Assembly: GCF_003952525.1 (NCBI RefSeq)
Contig: NZ_CP034451.1
Coordinates: 2,790,001-2,854,000, forward strand
Reading direction: 5' to 3'
DNA from: Mesorhizobium sp. M3A.F.Ca.ET.080.04.2.1
GTDB taxonomy: Bacteria; Pseudomonadota; Alphaproteobacteria; Rhizobiales; Rhizobiaceae
DNA length: 64,000 nucleotides
Made by a program: the position numbers and the translations under genes. A model generated the notes under the pieces. The model saw only the letters and a program-made list of their open reading frames with translations, ran no database searches and was not told the origin of the DNA. Positions 9,095-16,876 of this stretch are shown here, piece after piece. Every line of letters starts with the position of its first letter. Positions within the stretch are counted from its first letter, which is position 1.

Positions 9095-9280
9095 GTGAAT
9101 GGTGAATGGTGAGTAGTTAGTAGTGAGTAGTGAGCAGTGAGCAGTTGGTCGGATTTCTGATAGGTTTTCGACTGATTACTCCTATATCGCGCCACCACTT
9201 TCTACCAACTACTCACTAATCCCCACTCACTAGCCACCATTCACCACTCACTATTCACTATTCACCATTCACCATTCACC
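9095..9280. repeat. Inverted arrays of degenerate heptamers (locus 1)
   Basis: The left arm is seven tandem heptamers of the form GTGARYR (9095 to about 9145). The right arm (about 9208-9280) is about ten heptamers of the complementary form AYTCACY. Roughly 60 bp of unique sequence separate them. The arms can fold into one long imperfect hairpin between a permease gene and patD. A second such locus is at 27851-28001. Confidence 0.85.
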
Positions 9281-9284
9281 TGTT

Positions 9285-10100
9285 TCATTTCCCACCCCCC
9301 GCGATCTGGTCGCCGTCGCGGGTCAGGTAATAGGCAAAGAGGATCGGCAGCAGCGTCACCAGCACGACGACCATGGCCACGACATTGGTCACCGGACGCT
9401 GGCGCGGGCGGATCAGTTCCTCGAGCATCCAGATCGGCACGGTCTGCTGCTGGCCGGCGGTGAAGGTGGTGACGATGACTTCGTCGAAGGACAGTGCGAA
9501 GGCCAACATGCCACCGGCGAGCAGTGCCGTGGCGATGTTGGGCAGCACGACATGCCGGAAGGTCTGGAAGCCATCGGCACCAAGGTCCATCGAGGCCTCG
9601 ATCATCGATCCGGAGGTGCGGCGGAAGCGGGCCACGGCGTTGTTGTAGACGACGACCACGCAGAAGGTGGCGTGGCCGAGCACGATCGTCCAGAACGAGA
9701 ACGGGATGTCGGCGAGCGCGAAGGCCGAGCGCAGCGCGATGCCGGTGATGATGCCGGGCAGCGCGATCGGCAGGATGACCAGCAGCGAGATGGTCTCGCG
9801 GCCGAAAAAACGCGTGCGCGATACCGCGGCGGCGCACAGCGTGCCCAGCACCAGCGCGATCGCCGTCGAGATCGCCGCGACGCGGATCGACAGCGACAGC
9901 GCCTCCCAGACATCCGGCCGGTTCCAGGTGACGGCGAACCATTGCGTGGTGAGTCCGGGCGGCGGCCAGACGAAGCTCTTCTCTTCGGTGGTGAAGGCGT
10001 AGACGAAGATCAGGACGATCGGCAGATGCAGGAAGAGCAGGCCGCAGGCGGCGGCGATCTTCAGGCCGAGCGGAGCGGATTGGCCGCGATCAGAGCGCAT
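9285..10100 (-). CDS. Polyamine-type ABC transporter permease (PotC/YdcV class)
   Basis: 271 residues from ATG 10100 (MRSDRGQ). Inner-membrane permease of the binding-protein-dependent family, with about six hydrophobic segments; the first begins [20 protein letters not shown]. The EAA loop that contacts the ATPase is [20 protein letters not shown]. The start overlaps the end of the preceding permease by 11 bp, so the two are translationally coupled. Substrate is inferred from the ATPase, binding protein and patD neighbours as putrescine or a related polyamine. Confidence 0.88.
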   Translation of the reverse strand: MRSDRGQSAPLGLKIAAACGLLFLHLPIVLIFVYAFTTEEKSFVWPPPGLTTQWFAVTWNRPDVWEALSLSIRVAAISTAIALVLGTLCAAAVSRTRFFGRETISLLVILPIALPGIITGIALRSAFALADIPFSFWTIVLGHATFCVVVVYNNAVARFRRTSGSMIEASMDLGADGFQTFRHVVLPNIATALLAGGMLAFALSFDEVIVTTFTAGQQQTVPIWMLEELIRPRQRPVTNVVAMVVVLVTLLPILFAYYLTRDGDQIAGGGK

Positions 10101-11055
10101 CGAAGGCCCCCATGCGCTTGGCACCCCAGAGGTAGAAGCCCATGATGACTATGGGCACCACGGTGAAGGCGGCGGCTAAGGGTATGTTGCCGGCGGTGCC
10201 CTGCTGCGAATACACGGCTTGGCCGATGAACAGGCGCGAAGTGCCGATGATCTGCGGGATGATGTAGTCGCCCAAAGTCAGCGAGAAGGTGAAGATCGAG
10301 CCGGCGACGATGCCGGGCAGCGCCAGCGGGAACAAAACGTTGCGGAAGGTCTGGCCGGGCGAGGCGCCGAGATCGGACGAGGCCTCGACCAGATTGCCGG
10401 GCACGCGCTCGAGCGCTGCCTGGACGGGGAGGATCATGAAGGGCAGCCAGACATAGACGAAGACGATGAAGGTGCCGGTGAAGGACACCGACAGCGAGTT
10501 GCCGCCGACGATCGGCAGCGACAGCCAGGCGTCGAGCAGCCACAGAAGGTTGAGCTTGGCGAGCAGCCAGGTGAGGATGCCTTCCTTGGCGAGGATCAGC
10601 TTCCAGGCATAGATCTTAACCAGATAGCTCGACCACAAGGGCAGCATGACGCCGAGATAGAACAGCGCCTTCCAGCGGCCGCGCGCATAGCGCGCCGCGT
10701 AATAGGCGATGGGGAAGGCGATGACCGCCGAGGCGAACGTGACCAGTGCGGCCATCGTCACCGTGCGCAGGATGATGTCGAGATTGGCGGCCTGCAACAG
10801 GTCGCCGTAAGTCTTCAATGTGAACTCGCGGTTGATGAGACCGGAGAATTCGTCGATCGAAAAGAAGCTCTGCAAAAGCAGCGCGAAGAGCGAGCCGATA
10901 TAGACGATGCCCAGCCACAGCACCGGCGGCAGCAGCATCAGCAGAAGCAGAAGCTTCGGCCGGCGCCAGAAGAGGTCGGACAGCGCGCCGCGCATGCCGC
11001 CGCTGCCCGGCAGGATGGCGGGGGCGGGGCTGGAATCGAGCGCGGCGATGGTCAT
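10090..11055 (-). CDS. Polyamine-type ABC transporter permease (PotB/YdcU class)
   Basis: 321 residues from ATG 11055 (MTIAALDSS). The open frame extends 73 codons further upstream, but that part is read through a repeat hairpin and has repeat-like composition, so it is not coding. The protein has a long N-terminal segment, then about six membrane spans ([20 protein letters not shown] is the first). The EAA loop is [20 protein letters not shown]. It pairs with the 9285-10100 permease to form the channel. The 226-bp gap to the ATPase gene is filled by a 31-bp inverted repeat. Confidence 0.87.
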   Translation of the reverse strand: MTIAALDSSPAPAILPGSGGMRGALSDLFWRRPKLLLLLMLLPPVLWLGIVYIGSLFALLLQSFFSIDEFSGLINREFTLKTYGDLLQAANLDIILRTVTMAALVTFASAVIAFPIAYYAARYARGRWKALFYLGVMLPLWSSYLVKIYAWKLILAKEGILTWLLAKLNLLWLLDAWLSLPIVGGNSLSVSFTGTFIVFVYVWLPFMILPVQAALERVPGNLVEASSDLGASPGQTFRNVLFPLALPGIVAGSIFTFSLTLGDYIIPQIIGTSRLFIGQAVYSQQGTAGNIPLAAAFTVVPIVIMGFYLWGAKRMGAFDAL

Positions 11056-11109
11056 GACGCCGCCCCGTCTTGGCGGAGGTGATATGAGGAGAAGCCGCGA
11101 TCCTTCGCG

Positions 11110-11262
11110 CCCCCCTCTGTCCTGCCGGACATCTCCCCCTCTAGGGGGGAGATTGGCTGTCGCTTCTGCTTTCGCCAACCTCCAACGTGGCGGAATTGGC
11201 GAGGCCGAGAAACTGCTGATCTCCCCCCTTGAGGGGGAGATGTCCGGCAGGACAGAGGGGGG
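11110..11262. repeat. Long perfect inverted repeat between ATPase and permease genes
   Basis: Bases 11110-11140 (starting CCCCCCTCTGTCCTGCCGG) are perfectly complementary to 11232-11262, a 31-bp stem around a 91-base loop. This is the CTGTCCTGCCGGACATCTCCC element common in Mesorhizobium genomes. It splits the operon between the ATPase and first permease genes. Confidence 0.9.
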
Positions 11263-11281
11263 TGCCGCGCGCAAACCTTTG

Positions 11282-12280
11282 TCATGCCTGCTCGTCCATC
11301 AGATGCAGGCTCTCGCGATTGAAGGTGAGCATCACCGCTTCGCCCTCGGCCGGCAGCTCGGTACCGGCCGGCACCATGGCGTGGAGCCTGAGCCCATCGG
11401 CATCGAGCGCCAGCCTCGTCGTGGCGCCCAAATAGTTGGTCGCGACCATGCGCGCGGCGACGCCGTCGCCGCTCGTCGCACGCGTGACGCGAATGGATTC
11501 GGGGCGCAGGCTGCCCCAGCGGCGCTGGCCTGAATAGCGCTGGACGAAGTCCGGTGGCAGCACGTTGGAGGAGCCGACGAAATCGGCGACGAAGCGCGTC
11601 CTCGGCCGCTGGTAGATGTCCTCGGGCGTGCCGACCTGCATGATCCGGCCGTCGTTGAAGACGGCGACGCGATCGGCCATGGACAACGCCTCGCCCTGAT
11701 CATGGGTGACGAAGACGAAGGTTATACCGAGCACCTTCTGCAGCGATTTCAGTTCCTCCTGCATGTTCTCGCGCAGCTTGAGGTCGAGCGCGCCGAGCGG
11801 CTCGTCGAGCAGCAGCACCTTGGGCTGGTTGACCAGCGCACGCGCCAGCGCGACGCGCTGGCGCTGGCCGCCGGAGAGCTGGCCGGGGCGGCGCGCGCCG
11901 TAGCCCGGCAGGCGCACCATCGACAGCGCCTCTTCCGCTGCCTTCAGCCTCTGCGCCTTGCCGATGCCCTTGACCATCAGGCCGTAGGCGACGTTGTCCA
12001 GCACATTCAGGTGCGGAAACAGCGCGTAGTCCTGGAACACGGTGTTGACGTTGCGCCGATAGGGCGGCACGCCTTCGGCGCGCTCGCCGAAGATCGAGAT
12101 CGAGCCGGCGGTCGGCTGCTCGAAGCCGGCGATCAGGCGCAGGCAGGTTGTCTTGCCGGACCCCGAAGGGCCAAGCATGGCGAAGAACTCGCCCGGCGCG
12201 ATATCGAGATCGACCGCGTCGACGGCACGCACGCTGCCGAAATGGCGCGAGACTTGTTTGAAGGAAACGGCGGCGGTCAT
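11282..12280 (-). CDS. Polyamine-type ABC transporter ATP-binding protein (PotA/YdcT class)
   Basis: 332 residues. Walker A GPSGSGKT at residues 37-44, Q-loop [12 protein letters not shown], signature LSGGQRQR, Walker [14 protein letters not shown] and switch His in [14 protein letters not shown] are all present. The last ~90 residues form a TOBE-type regulatory domain ([12 protein letters not shown]), as in PotA. It powers the importer whose permeases lie downstream and whose binding protein lies upstream on the same strand. Confidence 0.93.
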   Translation of the reverse strand: MTAAVSFKQVSRHFGSVRAVDAVDLDIAPGEFFAMLGPSGSGKTTCLRLIAGFEQPTAGSISIFGERAEGVPPYRRNVNTVFQDYALFPHLNVLDNVAYGLMVKGIGKAQRLKAAEEALSMVRLPGYGARRPGQLSGGQRQRVALARALVNQPKVLLLDEPLGALDLKLRENMQEELKSLQKVLGITFVFVTHDQGEALSMADRVAVFNDGRIMQVGTPEDIYQRPRTRFVADFVGSSNVLPPDFVQRYSGQRRWGSLRPESIRVTRATSGDGVAARMVATNYLGATTRLALDADGLRLHAMVPAGTELPAEGEAVMLTFNRESLHLMDEQA

Positions 12281-12329
12281 GAGCTGCCCTGAAGGTTCAG
12301 GCTTTCAAATTCGGGCGTCTGCGCTGCTG

Positions 12330-12446
12330 CCCCTCATCCGCCTGCCGGCACCTTCTCCCCGTAAAGGAGGGGGAGAAGGGACAAACTCCAGCGTTGGCGA
12401 CCCCCTCTCCCCGTTCTTCAGGGGGGAGAGGGTAGGGGTGAAGGGC
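12330..12446. repeat. Double-hairpin intergenic repeat
   Basis: Two G/C-rich hairpins stand in a row: CCTTCTCCCC with GGGGAGAAGG (12351-12379) and CCCTCTCCCC with GGGGAGAGGG. The preceding CCCCTCATCCGCCTGCCGGC is typical of a rhizobial repeat class. It lies between the binding-protein gene and the ATPase gene and could end or process the abundant binding-protein transcript. Confidence 0.8.
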
Positions 12447-12474
12447 AGCGCCAACTTTTGAAGGCTAGGCGAAT

Positions 12475-13629
12475 CTACCGCCCGCCGATGACGCCGATAT
12501 AATCCGACACCCAGCGGTAATAGGGCACGCACTGGCCGTTCTGGCTGGCGCATTTCGACACCGGCGTCTTCCAGAACTTGATCTTGTCGAAATTGTCGTA
12601 GCCGTTGGTCTTGCAGCCCTCGTCGCCGAGCAGTTCATTGCCCTTGCAGGCCGCCGGCACGACCGGCAGCGAGCCGAACCAGGACGAGACGTCGCCCTGG
12701 ACCTTCGGCGACAGCGAGTGCTCGAGCCACATATAGGCGCAGTTCGGATGAGCGGCGTCGGCCTCCATCATGGTGGTGTCTGCCCACCCGGTGACGCCTT
12801 CCTCCGGCACCGTCGAGGCGATCGGCTTCTTGGCGGCGACCAGCGTGTTGACCTGATACGGCCACGAGCCGGAGGCGACCACGCCCTCGTTCTGGAAATC
12901 GTCGACCTGGATGGCGGCATCATGCCAGTAGCGCCCGACAAGCGTGCGCTGCGTGCGGAGCAGGTCGAGCGCGGCCTTGTACTGGTCCTCGCTGAGCTCG
13001 TAAGGATCCTTGATGCCGAGTTCCGGCTTGTGGAACATCAGGTAGTTGGCCGCGTCGGCAATGTGGATCGGCCCGTCATAGGCCTGCACGCGGCCCTTGT
13101 TCGACTTGCCGTCGGGCAGCTTCATTTCCTCGAAGACGACATTCCAGCTCTTGGGCGCTTCCTTGAAGACATCGGTGTTGTACATCAGCACGTTCGGGCC
13201 CCACTGATAGGGAACGCCATAATGCACCTTGTCGACCGTGAACCAGGGAGCGTCCTTGAGGCGATCGTCGACCGTCTTCCAGCTCGGGACGAGGTCGATG
13301 TTGATGGGCTGCACGCGCTTGCCGGCGACGAGGCGCAGCGAGGCGTCGCCTGAAGCCGTCACGAGGTCGAAGCCGCCTTCATTCATCAGCGAGACCATTT
13401 CGTCCGACGTGTTGGCGGTCTTCACGTTGACCTTGCAGCCGGTCTCCTTCTCGAAGGCGGACACCCAGTCGTAGTTCTTGTCGGTTTCGCCGCGCTCGAT
13501 ATAGCCCGGCCAGGCGACGATATTGAGCTCGCCTTCGCCCTTGCCGAGTTCCTTGACCTGGGCGACAGCCTGACCCGAGAAGGTCAGCGCAACCGTCAAC
13601 GCCGTGCATGACTTCAGGAATGCATTCAT
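12475..13629 (-). CDS. Polyamine-type ABC transporter periplasmic binding protein
   Basis: 384 residues from ATG 13629, chosen because GGGAGAT precedes it at 5-6 bp and a signal peptide starts there (MNAFLKSCTALTVALTFSGQAVA). The mature protein is a PotD/YdcS-type two-lobed solute-binding protein: ELNIVAWPGYIERG, FEKETGCKVNVK and DLVTASGDASLRLV. Six cysteines near the C-terminus (CKGNELLGDEGC, CASQNGQC) may form disulfides. It lies downstream of a LysR gene on the same strand and upstream of the ATPase and permeases. Its ligand is inferred from patD. Confidence 0.92.
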   Translation of the reverse strand: MNAFLKSCTALTVALTFSGQAVAQVKELGKGEGELNIVAWPGYIERGETDKNYDWVSAFEKETGCKVNVKTANTSDEMVSLMNEGGFDLVTASGDASLRLVAGKRVQPINIDLVPSWKTVDDRLKDAPWFTVDKVHYGVPYQWGPNVLMYNTDVFKEAPKSWNVVFEEMKLPDGKSNKGRVQAYDGPIHIADAANYLMFHKPELGIKDPYELSEDQYKAALDLLRTQRTLVGRYWHDAAIQVDDFQNEGVVASGSWPYQVNTLVAAKKPIASTVPEEGVTGWADTTMMEADAAHPNCAYMWLEHSLSPKVQGDVSSWFGSLPVVPAACKGNELLGDEGCKTNGYDNFDKIKFWKTPVSKCASQNGQCVPYYRWVSDYIGVIGGR

Positions 13630-13806
13630 CGTCGATCTCCCATTTTGGCGCATGACCCCGAAACCGGGCCGGTGTTCGGACCTGGCTATGCGCAACCTGA
13701 ACGCTGGAGCAGCACGCGCTCCGGCAGCCGCGTTCCCAAGCAGCTTTGTTCCTGAACGGAAAAGTGCTGTGAAAAATCCGCTTTCGCAAATTCATTTATC
13801 AGAAAG

Positions 13807-13828
13807 CCGATATCGGTTTTTCCGATAT
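13807..13828. promoter_or_regulatory. CCGATAT inverted repeats, LysR-type operator candidate
   Basis: CCGATATCGG (13807-13816) is a perfect palindrome. It continues into a second inverted repeat, ATATCGG - TTTTT - CCGATAT (13810-13828). The site lies 8 bp after the LysR stop and about 180 bp upstream of the binding-protein gene. That suits an activator site for the transporter operon; a terminator for the LysR gene is an alternative reading. Confidence 0.45.
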
Positions 13829-13835
13829 GCGCCTG

Positions 13836-14747
13836 TCAGATCCGCTGCCGAACCATGCGCTGCGACTGGGCGAGGCCGATGAAATCGCGCGCGGCCTGCG
13901 GCAGGCCCGAGCCGCGGCGCCAGACGGTGCCGACCTGGACAACCGGCAGGGTGCCGGAGATATCGCGGGATTCAATACGGTCACCTTCCAGCGACCAGGG
14001 CCGGTAGATGAGGTCAGGCAGCAGCGCAACGCCGGCTCCGGTGGCGACGAGGCTGCGCACGGCCTCGACCGAACGGGTGCGGAAGGCGACATGGGGCCTG
14101 GCGCCGATCGCCGCCAGCAGCTTGCCGGTGTTCTCCTCGATCTCGTCGACGGTGAGCATGATGAGCGGCTCCGAGGCAATGTCGCTGATGCCGATGATGT
14201 CGGCGCTGGCGAGCTTGTGACTGAGCGGCAGCCACAAGCGGTAGGCGGAGACCTCGAGGATTTCGGACTGCAGCGCGGTGCGGTCGCGCAGGTTGGAGGT
14301 CACCATGACGGCGATGTCGAGCTTGCCGCCGACCAGCAGGTGCTCGAGATAGTCGCCATTGTCCTCGATGGCCGATACCTCGACGCCCGGATAGGCGCGG
14401 CGGTAGCGGGCGAGCAGGTCGGACAGCACATAGCCTGCAACCAGCGAGGTGACGCCGAGCTGCAGCCGTCCGCCGGCCGTCAGCTGATCGCCGAGAAAGG
14501 TCCGGCGAGCGTCCGAGACATCGGCCAGGATCTTAGTCGCGTGGCGCAGGAACTGATGGCCCTTGTGGGTGATGTTGAGGCCGCGCGGATGGCGCTCGAA
14601 CAGTTCGACGCCGAGATCGCTCTCAAGCTCCTTGATCGCCTCGGTGACGGAGGATTGCGAGATGGAGAGGTTCTGCGCGGCGCCCGACACCGTGCCCTGC
14701 TCGGCGACGGCGACGAAGAACTGCAGCTGGCGGATGGTGAAGGCCAT
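13836..14747 (-). CDS. LysR-family transcriptional regulator
   Basis: 303 residues. The N-terminal winged helix is clear: IRQLQFFVAVAEQGTVSGAA, SISQSSVTEAIKELESDLGVELFERH, HKGHQFLRHA. The effector domain spans about residues 90-295. The gene is followed 206 bp later by the polyamine-type transporter operon on the same strand, so it is the likely regulator of that operon. The effector may be a polyamine or its degradation product. Binding sites and regulation were not tested. Confidence 0.9.
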   Translation of the reverse strand: MAFTIRQLQFFVAVAEQGTVSGAAQNLSISQSSVTEAIKELESDLGVELFERHPRGLNITHKGHQFLRHATKILADVSDARRTFLGDQLTAGGRLQLGVTSLVAGYVLSDLLARYRRAYPGVEVSAIEDNGDYLEHLLVGGKLDIAVMVTSNLRDRTALQSEILEVSAYRLWLPLSHKLASADIIGISDIASEPLIMLTVDEIEENTGKLLAAIGARPHVAFRTRSVEAVRSLVATGAGVALLPDLIYRPWSLEGDRIESRDISGTLPVVQVGTVWRRGSGLPQAARDFIGLAQSQRMVRQRI

Positions 14748-14828
14748 GGGCCGACTAAACCACGCTGACGAGTGCCGAGGGAAGTGCTCGGCCGATCGAT
14801 TGCTGCTCCAGGCAAGCCAGATGTCGCT

Positions 14829-15593
14829 TCAGTCGGCCGCAATGCTGAGGCGCGCGCCGGCCTGGCTGAGCGCGGCGGCAATGTCGCGCGGCGGCGGCTG
14901 GTCGGTGGCGAGCTCGGAAAAGCCATCGAAGCCGCAGACCTGGACCAGCCCCTGGCGGCCGAATTTGCTATGGTCGGTGACGACCAGCGAGCGCTGGCCG
15001 CGCGACAGCACCATACGGGCGAACTCCGCTTCCTCCAGCTCGTAGTCGGTCAGGCCGGCGGCGGCGTCGACCGCGCCGATGGAGATCACCGCATGATTGA
15101 CCGAGAAACGGCTGACGAAGTCTATCGCCGTGACGCCGAAGGCCGCGCCTGAATCGCTGCGCAGCTCGCCGCCGGCCATGTAGACCTTGTTGCCGTTGAC
15201 CGTCGCGAGCGTGCGGGCGATGTCGGAGGAATTGGTGACCACCGTCAGCCGACGGTGGCCGAGCAGTTCGCGCGCCAGGAAGGACGTCGTGGTGCCAGTG
15301 TCCAGCATGATCGACTCGCCGTCGCGGATGGTTGCCGCGACCATGCGGGCGATGCTGCGCTTGGCCTCGGCATTCTCGCGCATGCGGCGCTCGAACGGCG
15401 CCTCGCCCGCCATGGACGGCAGGCTGATGGCGCCGTGCATCTTCAGGATCGCACCAGCGTCGGTGAGCGGCCTGACGTCGCGCCGCACCGTCTCCAGCGA
15501 CACGCCAAGCCGGTCAGCCAGGCTGGCAATGGTGATCGTGCCCTCCTCGCTCAGGAGCCGCAGGATCTCGCCATGCCGTTTCGAATGGATCAT
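14829..15593 (-). CDS. DeoR-family transcriptional regulator
   Basis: 254 residues. The DeoR helix-turn-helix is at the N-terminus (RHGEILRLLSEEGTITIASLADRLGVS, ETVRRDVRPLTDAG). The sugar-phosphate-isomerase-like sensor domain follows, with MLDTGTTTSFLARELL, NSSDIA, and the DHSKFGRQG motif. Such regulators usually sense phosphorylated metabolites. It is divergent from a choline-kinase-like gene and a demethylating flavoprotein, so a phosphorylated amino alcohol or sugar made by that kinase is a reasonable effector. That is an inference. Confidence 0.9.
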   Translation of the reverse strand: MIHSKRHGEILRLLSEEGTITIASLADRLGVSLETVRRDVRPLTDAGAILKMHGAISLPSMAGEAPFERRMRENAEAKRSIARMVAATIRDGESIMLDTGTTTSFLARELLGHRRLTVVTNSSDIARTLATVNGNKVYMAGGELRSDSGAAFGVTAIDFVSRFSVNHAVISIGAVDAAAGLTDYELEEAEFARMVLSRGQRSLVVTDHSKFGRQGLVQVCGFDGFSELATDQPPPRDIAAALSQAGARLSIAAD

Positions 15594-15976
15594 CGGGAAG
15601 CCGGAGTTTTGCCCGATTCTAAGGCATTCCTAACGCTTTTAAAGGAAATGCTTATGTTTTCGGGCAGAACCCCCAAAAAAGGTCACAGCTTTCAGTTGAC
15701 AGCCAACTCACACTGGCGTGAGATCATTCCTGCGCAGGCTCGGAACTGCCACGAGAGGGTGATGGTGGGGCCGCAACCGACTGACCAGATCTTCTGGAAG
15801 GTGCCTGGCGCAAACATTTTCGAATCCGCGGGGGCGGATGCCGGGATCCGAAAACCTGGCCAAGGGGCTCGTCGGTGCGGTGCGGGATATCACTCCCGAC
15901 GTCCCGCACCGACGAGGCTTCTCTGTTCTTTCTCACCATCGCATCGTCGACGGCCGGCTGACGCAGGAACAAACTC
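15594..15976. promoter_or_regulatory. Divergent control region with long hairpin
   Basis: This 383-bp region separates the DeoR gene from the first phosphotransferase. I see no gene in it. Its main structure is a hairpin at 15868-15916: CTCGTCGGTGCGG and the following GGGA pair with TCCCGCACCGACGAG, apart from a short bulge on the left arm. A pyrimidine-rich stretch (CTTCTCTGTTCTTTCTC) follows. The hairpin ends 60 bp before the GTG start and could be an attenuator or leader structure. No known riboswitch pattern was recognised. Confidence 0.4.
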
Positions 15977-16876
15977 GTGAGTGCCCCCCTAACTGCCGAA
16001 GATCGCATCCGTGCCCTGCCCTGCTGGACCGGCAGCATCGAGATCGAGCCGCTGCCGGGCGGACTCAGCAATGAAAACTATGTGGTCAAGGATGCCGCCG
16101 GCAGGCATGTCGTGCGCTTCGGCCAGGACTTCCCGTTCCACCATGTCTTTCGCGAGCGTGAGGTGATGACGGCGCGTGCGGCGCATGCGGCCGGCTTCGC
16201 GCCGGCCGTGCGCTATGCCGAGCCCGGAATTCTGGTGACGCAGTTTCTTGGCGCCAGAACCTTTCTCGCAGAGGACGTGCGCGCCAATCTCCGCGATGTG
16301 GCCACGCTATTGCGCAGCTTCCATCGCGAGATGCCGAACCATGTCTCCGGTGCCGGTTTCATGTTCTGGGTGTTCCATGTCATTCGCGACTATGCGCGCA
16401 CGCTGGAAGAGGGCGGCAGCCGCAAGAAGGATGAATTGCCGCGCTATCTGGAACTGGCGGACGAGCTCGAGCGGGCGCAGAAGCTGCTACCGATCGTGTT
16501 CGGCCACAACGATCTGTTGCCGGCAAATATCCTCGACGACGGCAAGAGGCTGTGGCTGATCGATTTCGAATATGCCGGCTTCAACACCGCCATGTTCGAT
16601 CTCGCCGGAGCGGCGTCGAATGCCGGCCTGAGCAATGACGAGTCCTTCGCATTCCTGACGGCCTATTTCATGAAGGAGCCGGACGAGGCAATCCTGCGCT
16701 CTCACTCGGCCATGCAATGCGCCTCGCTGCTGCGCGAAGCGATGTGGAGCATGGTGTCTGAACTCTACCTCCACGCGCCGGGCATCGACTACGTCGCCTA
16801 TACCGAGGAGAACCTGAGGCGGCTCGATGCGGCGCTGGAGAACTACCAGACGAAGTACGGAAAATTGAAGCCATGA
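15977..16876 (+). CDS. Choline/ethanolamine-kinase-like phosphotransferase
   Basis: 299 residues of the APH/choline kinase fold. PGGLSNENYVV (about residues 27-37) is the nucleotide loop, HND at 177-179 with Asn184 (GHNDLLPANIL) is the catalytic loop, and Asp196 in LIDFEYAG is the metal ligand. The usual reaction is ATP-dependent phosphorylation of a small amino alcohol. The start is GTG 15977, since no in-frame ATG precedes the conserved loop. It overlaps the next gene by 4 bp (ATGA), a tight pairing with a demethylating flavoprotein. The true substrate is unknown; choline, ethanolamine or an N-methylated analogue fit. Confidence 0.85.
   Translation: MSAPLTAEDRIRALPCWTGSIEIEPLPGGLSNENYVVKDAAGRHVVRFGQDFPFHHVFREREVMTARAAHAAGFAPAVRYAEPGILVTQFLGARTFLAEDVRANLRDVATLLRSFHREMPNHVSGAGFMFWVFHVIRDYARTLEEGGSRKKDELPRYLELADELERAQKLLPIVFGHNDLLPANILDDGKRLWLIDFEYAGFNTAMFDLAGAASNAGLSNDESFAFLTAYFMKEPDEAILRSHSAMQCASLLREAMWSMVSELYLHAPGIDYVAYTEENLRRLDAALENYQTKYGKLKP

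Noticed and set aside
9095..9280. Possible CRISPR array
   Set aside because: Units are 7 bp, degenerate and tandem without spacers; arms are inverted relative to each other; no cas genes.
11056..11274. N-terminal extension of the first permease
   Set aside because: The extra 73 codons run through the 31-bp inverted repeat and give repeat-derived text; ATG 11055 starts the conserved protein.
15594..15976. Glycine or SAM riboswitch before the kinase-GcvT-type operon
   Set aside because: Only a generic hairpin was found; no conserved riboswitch core could be recognised by eye.
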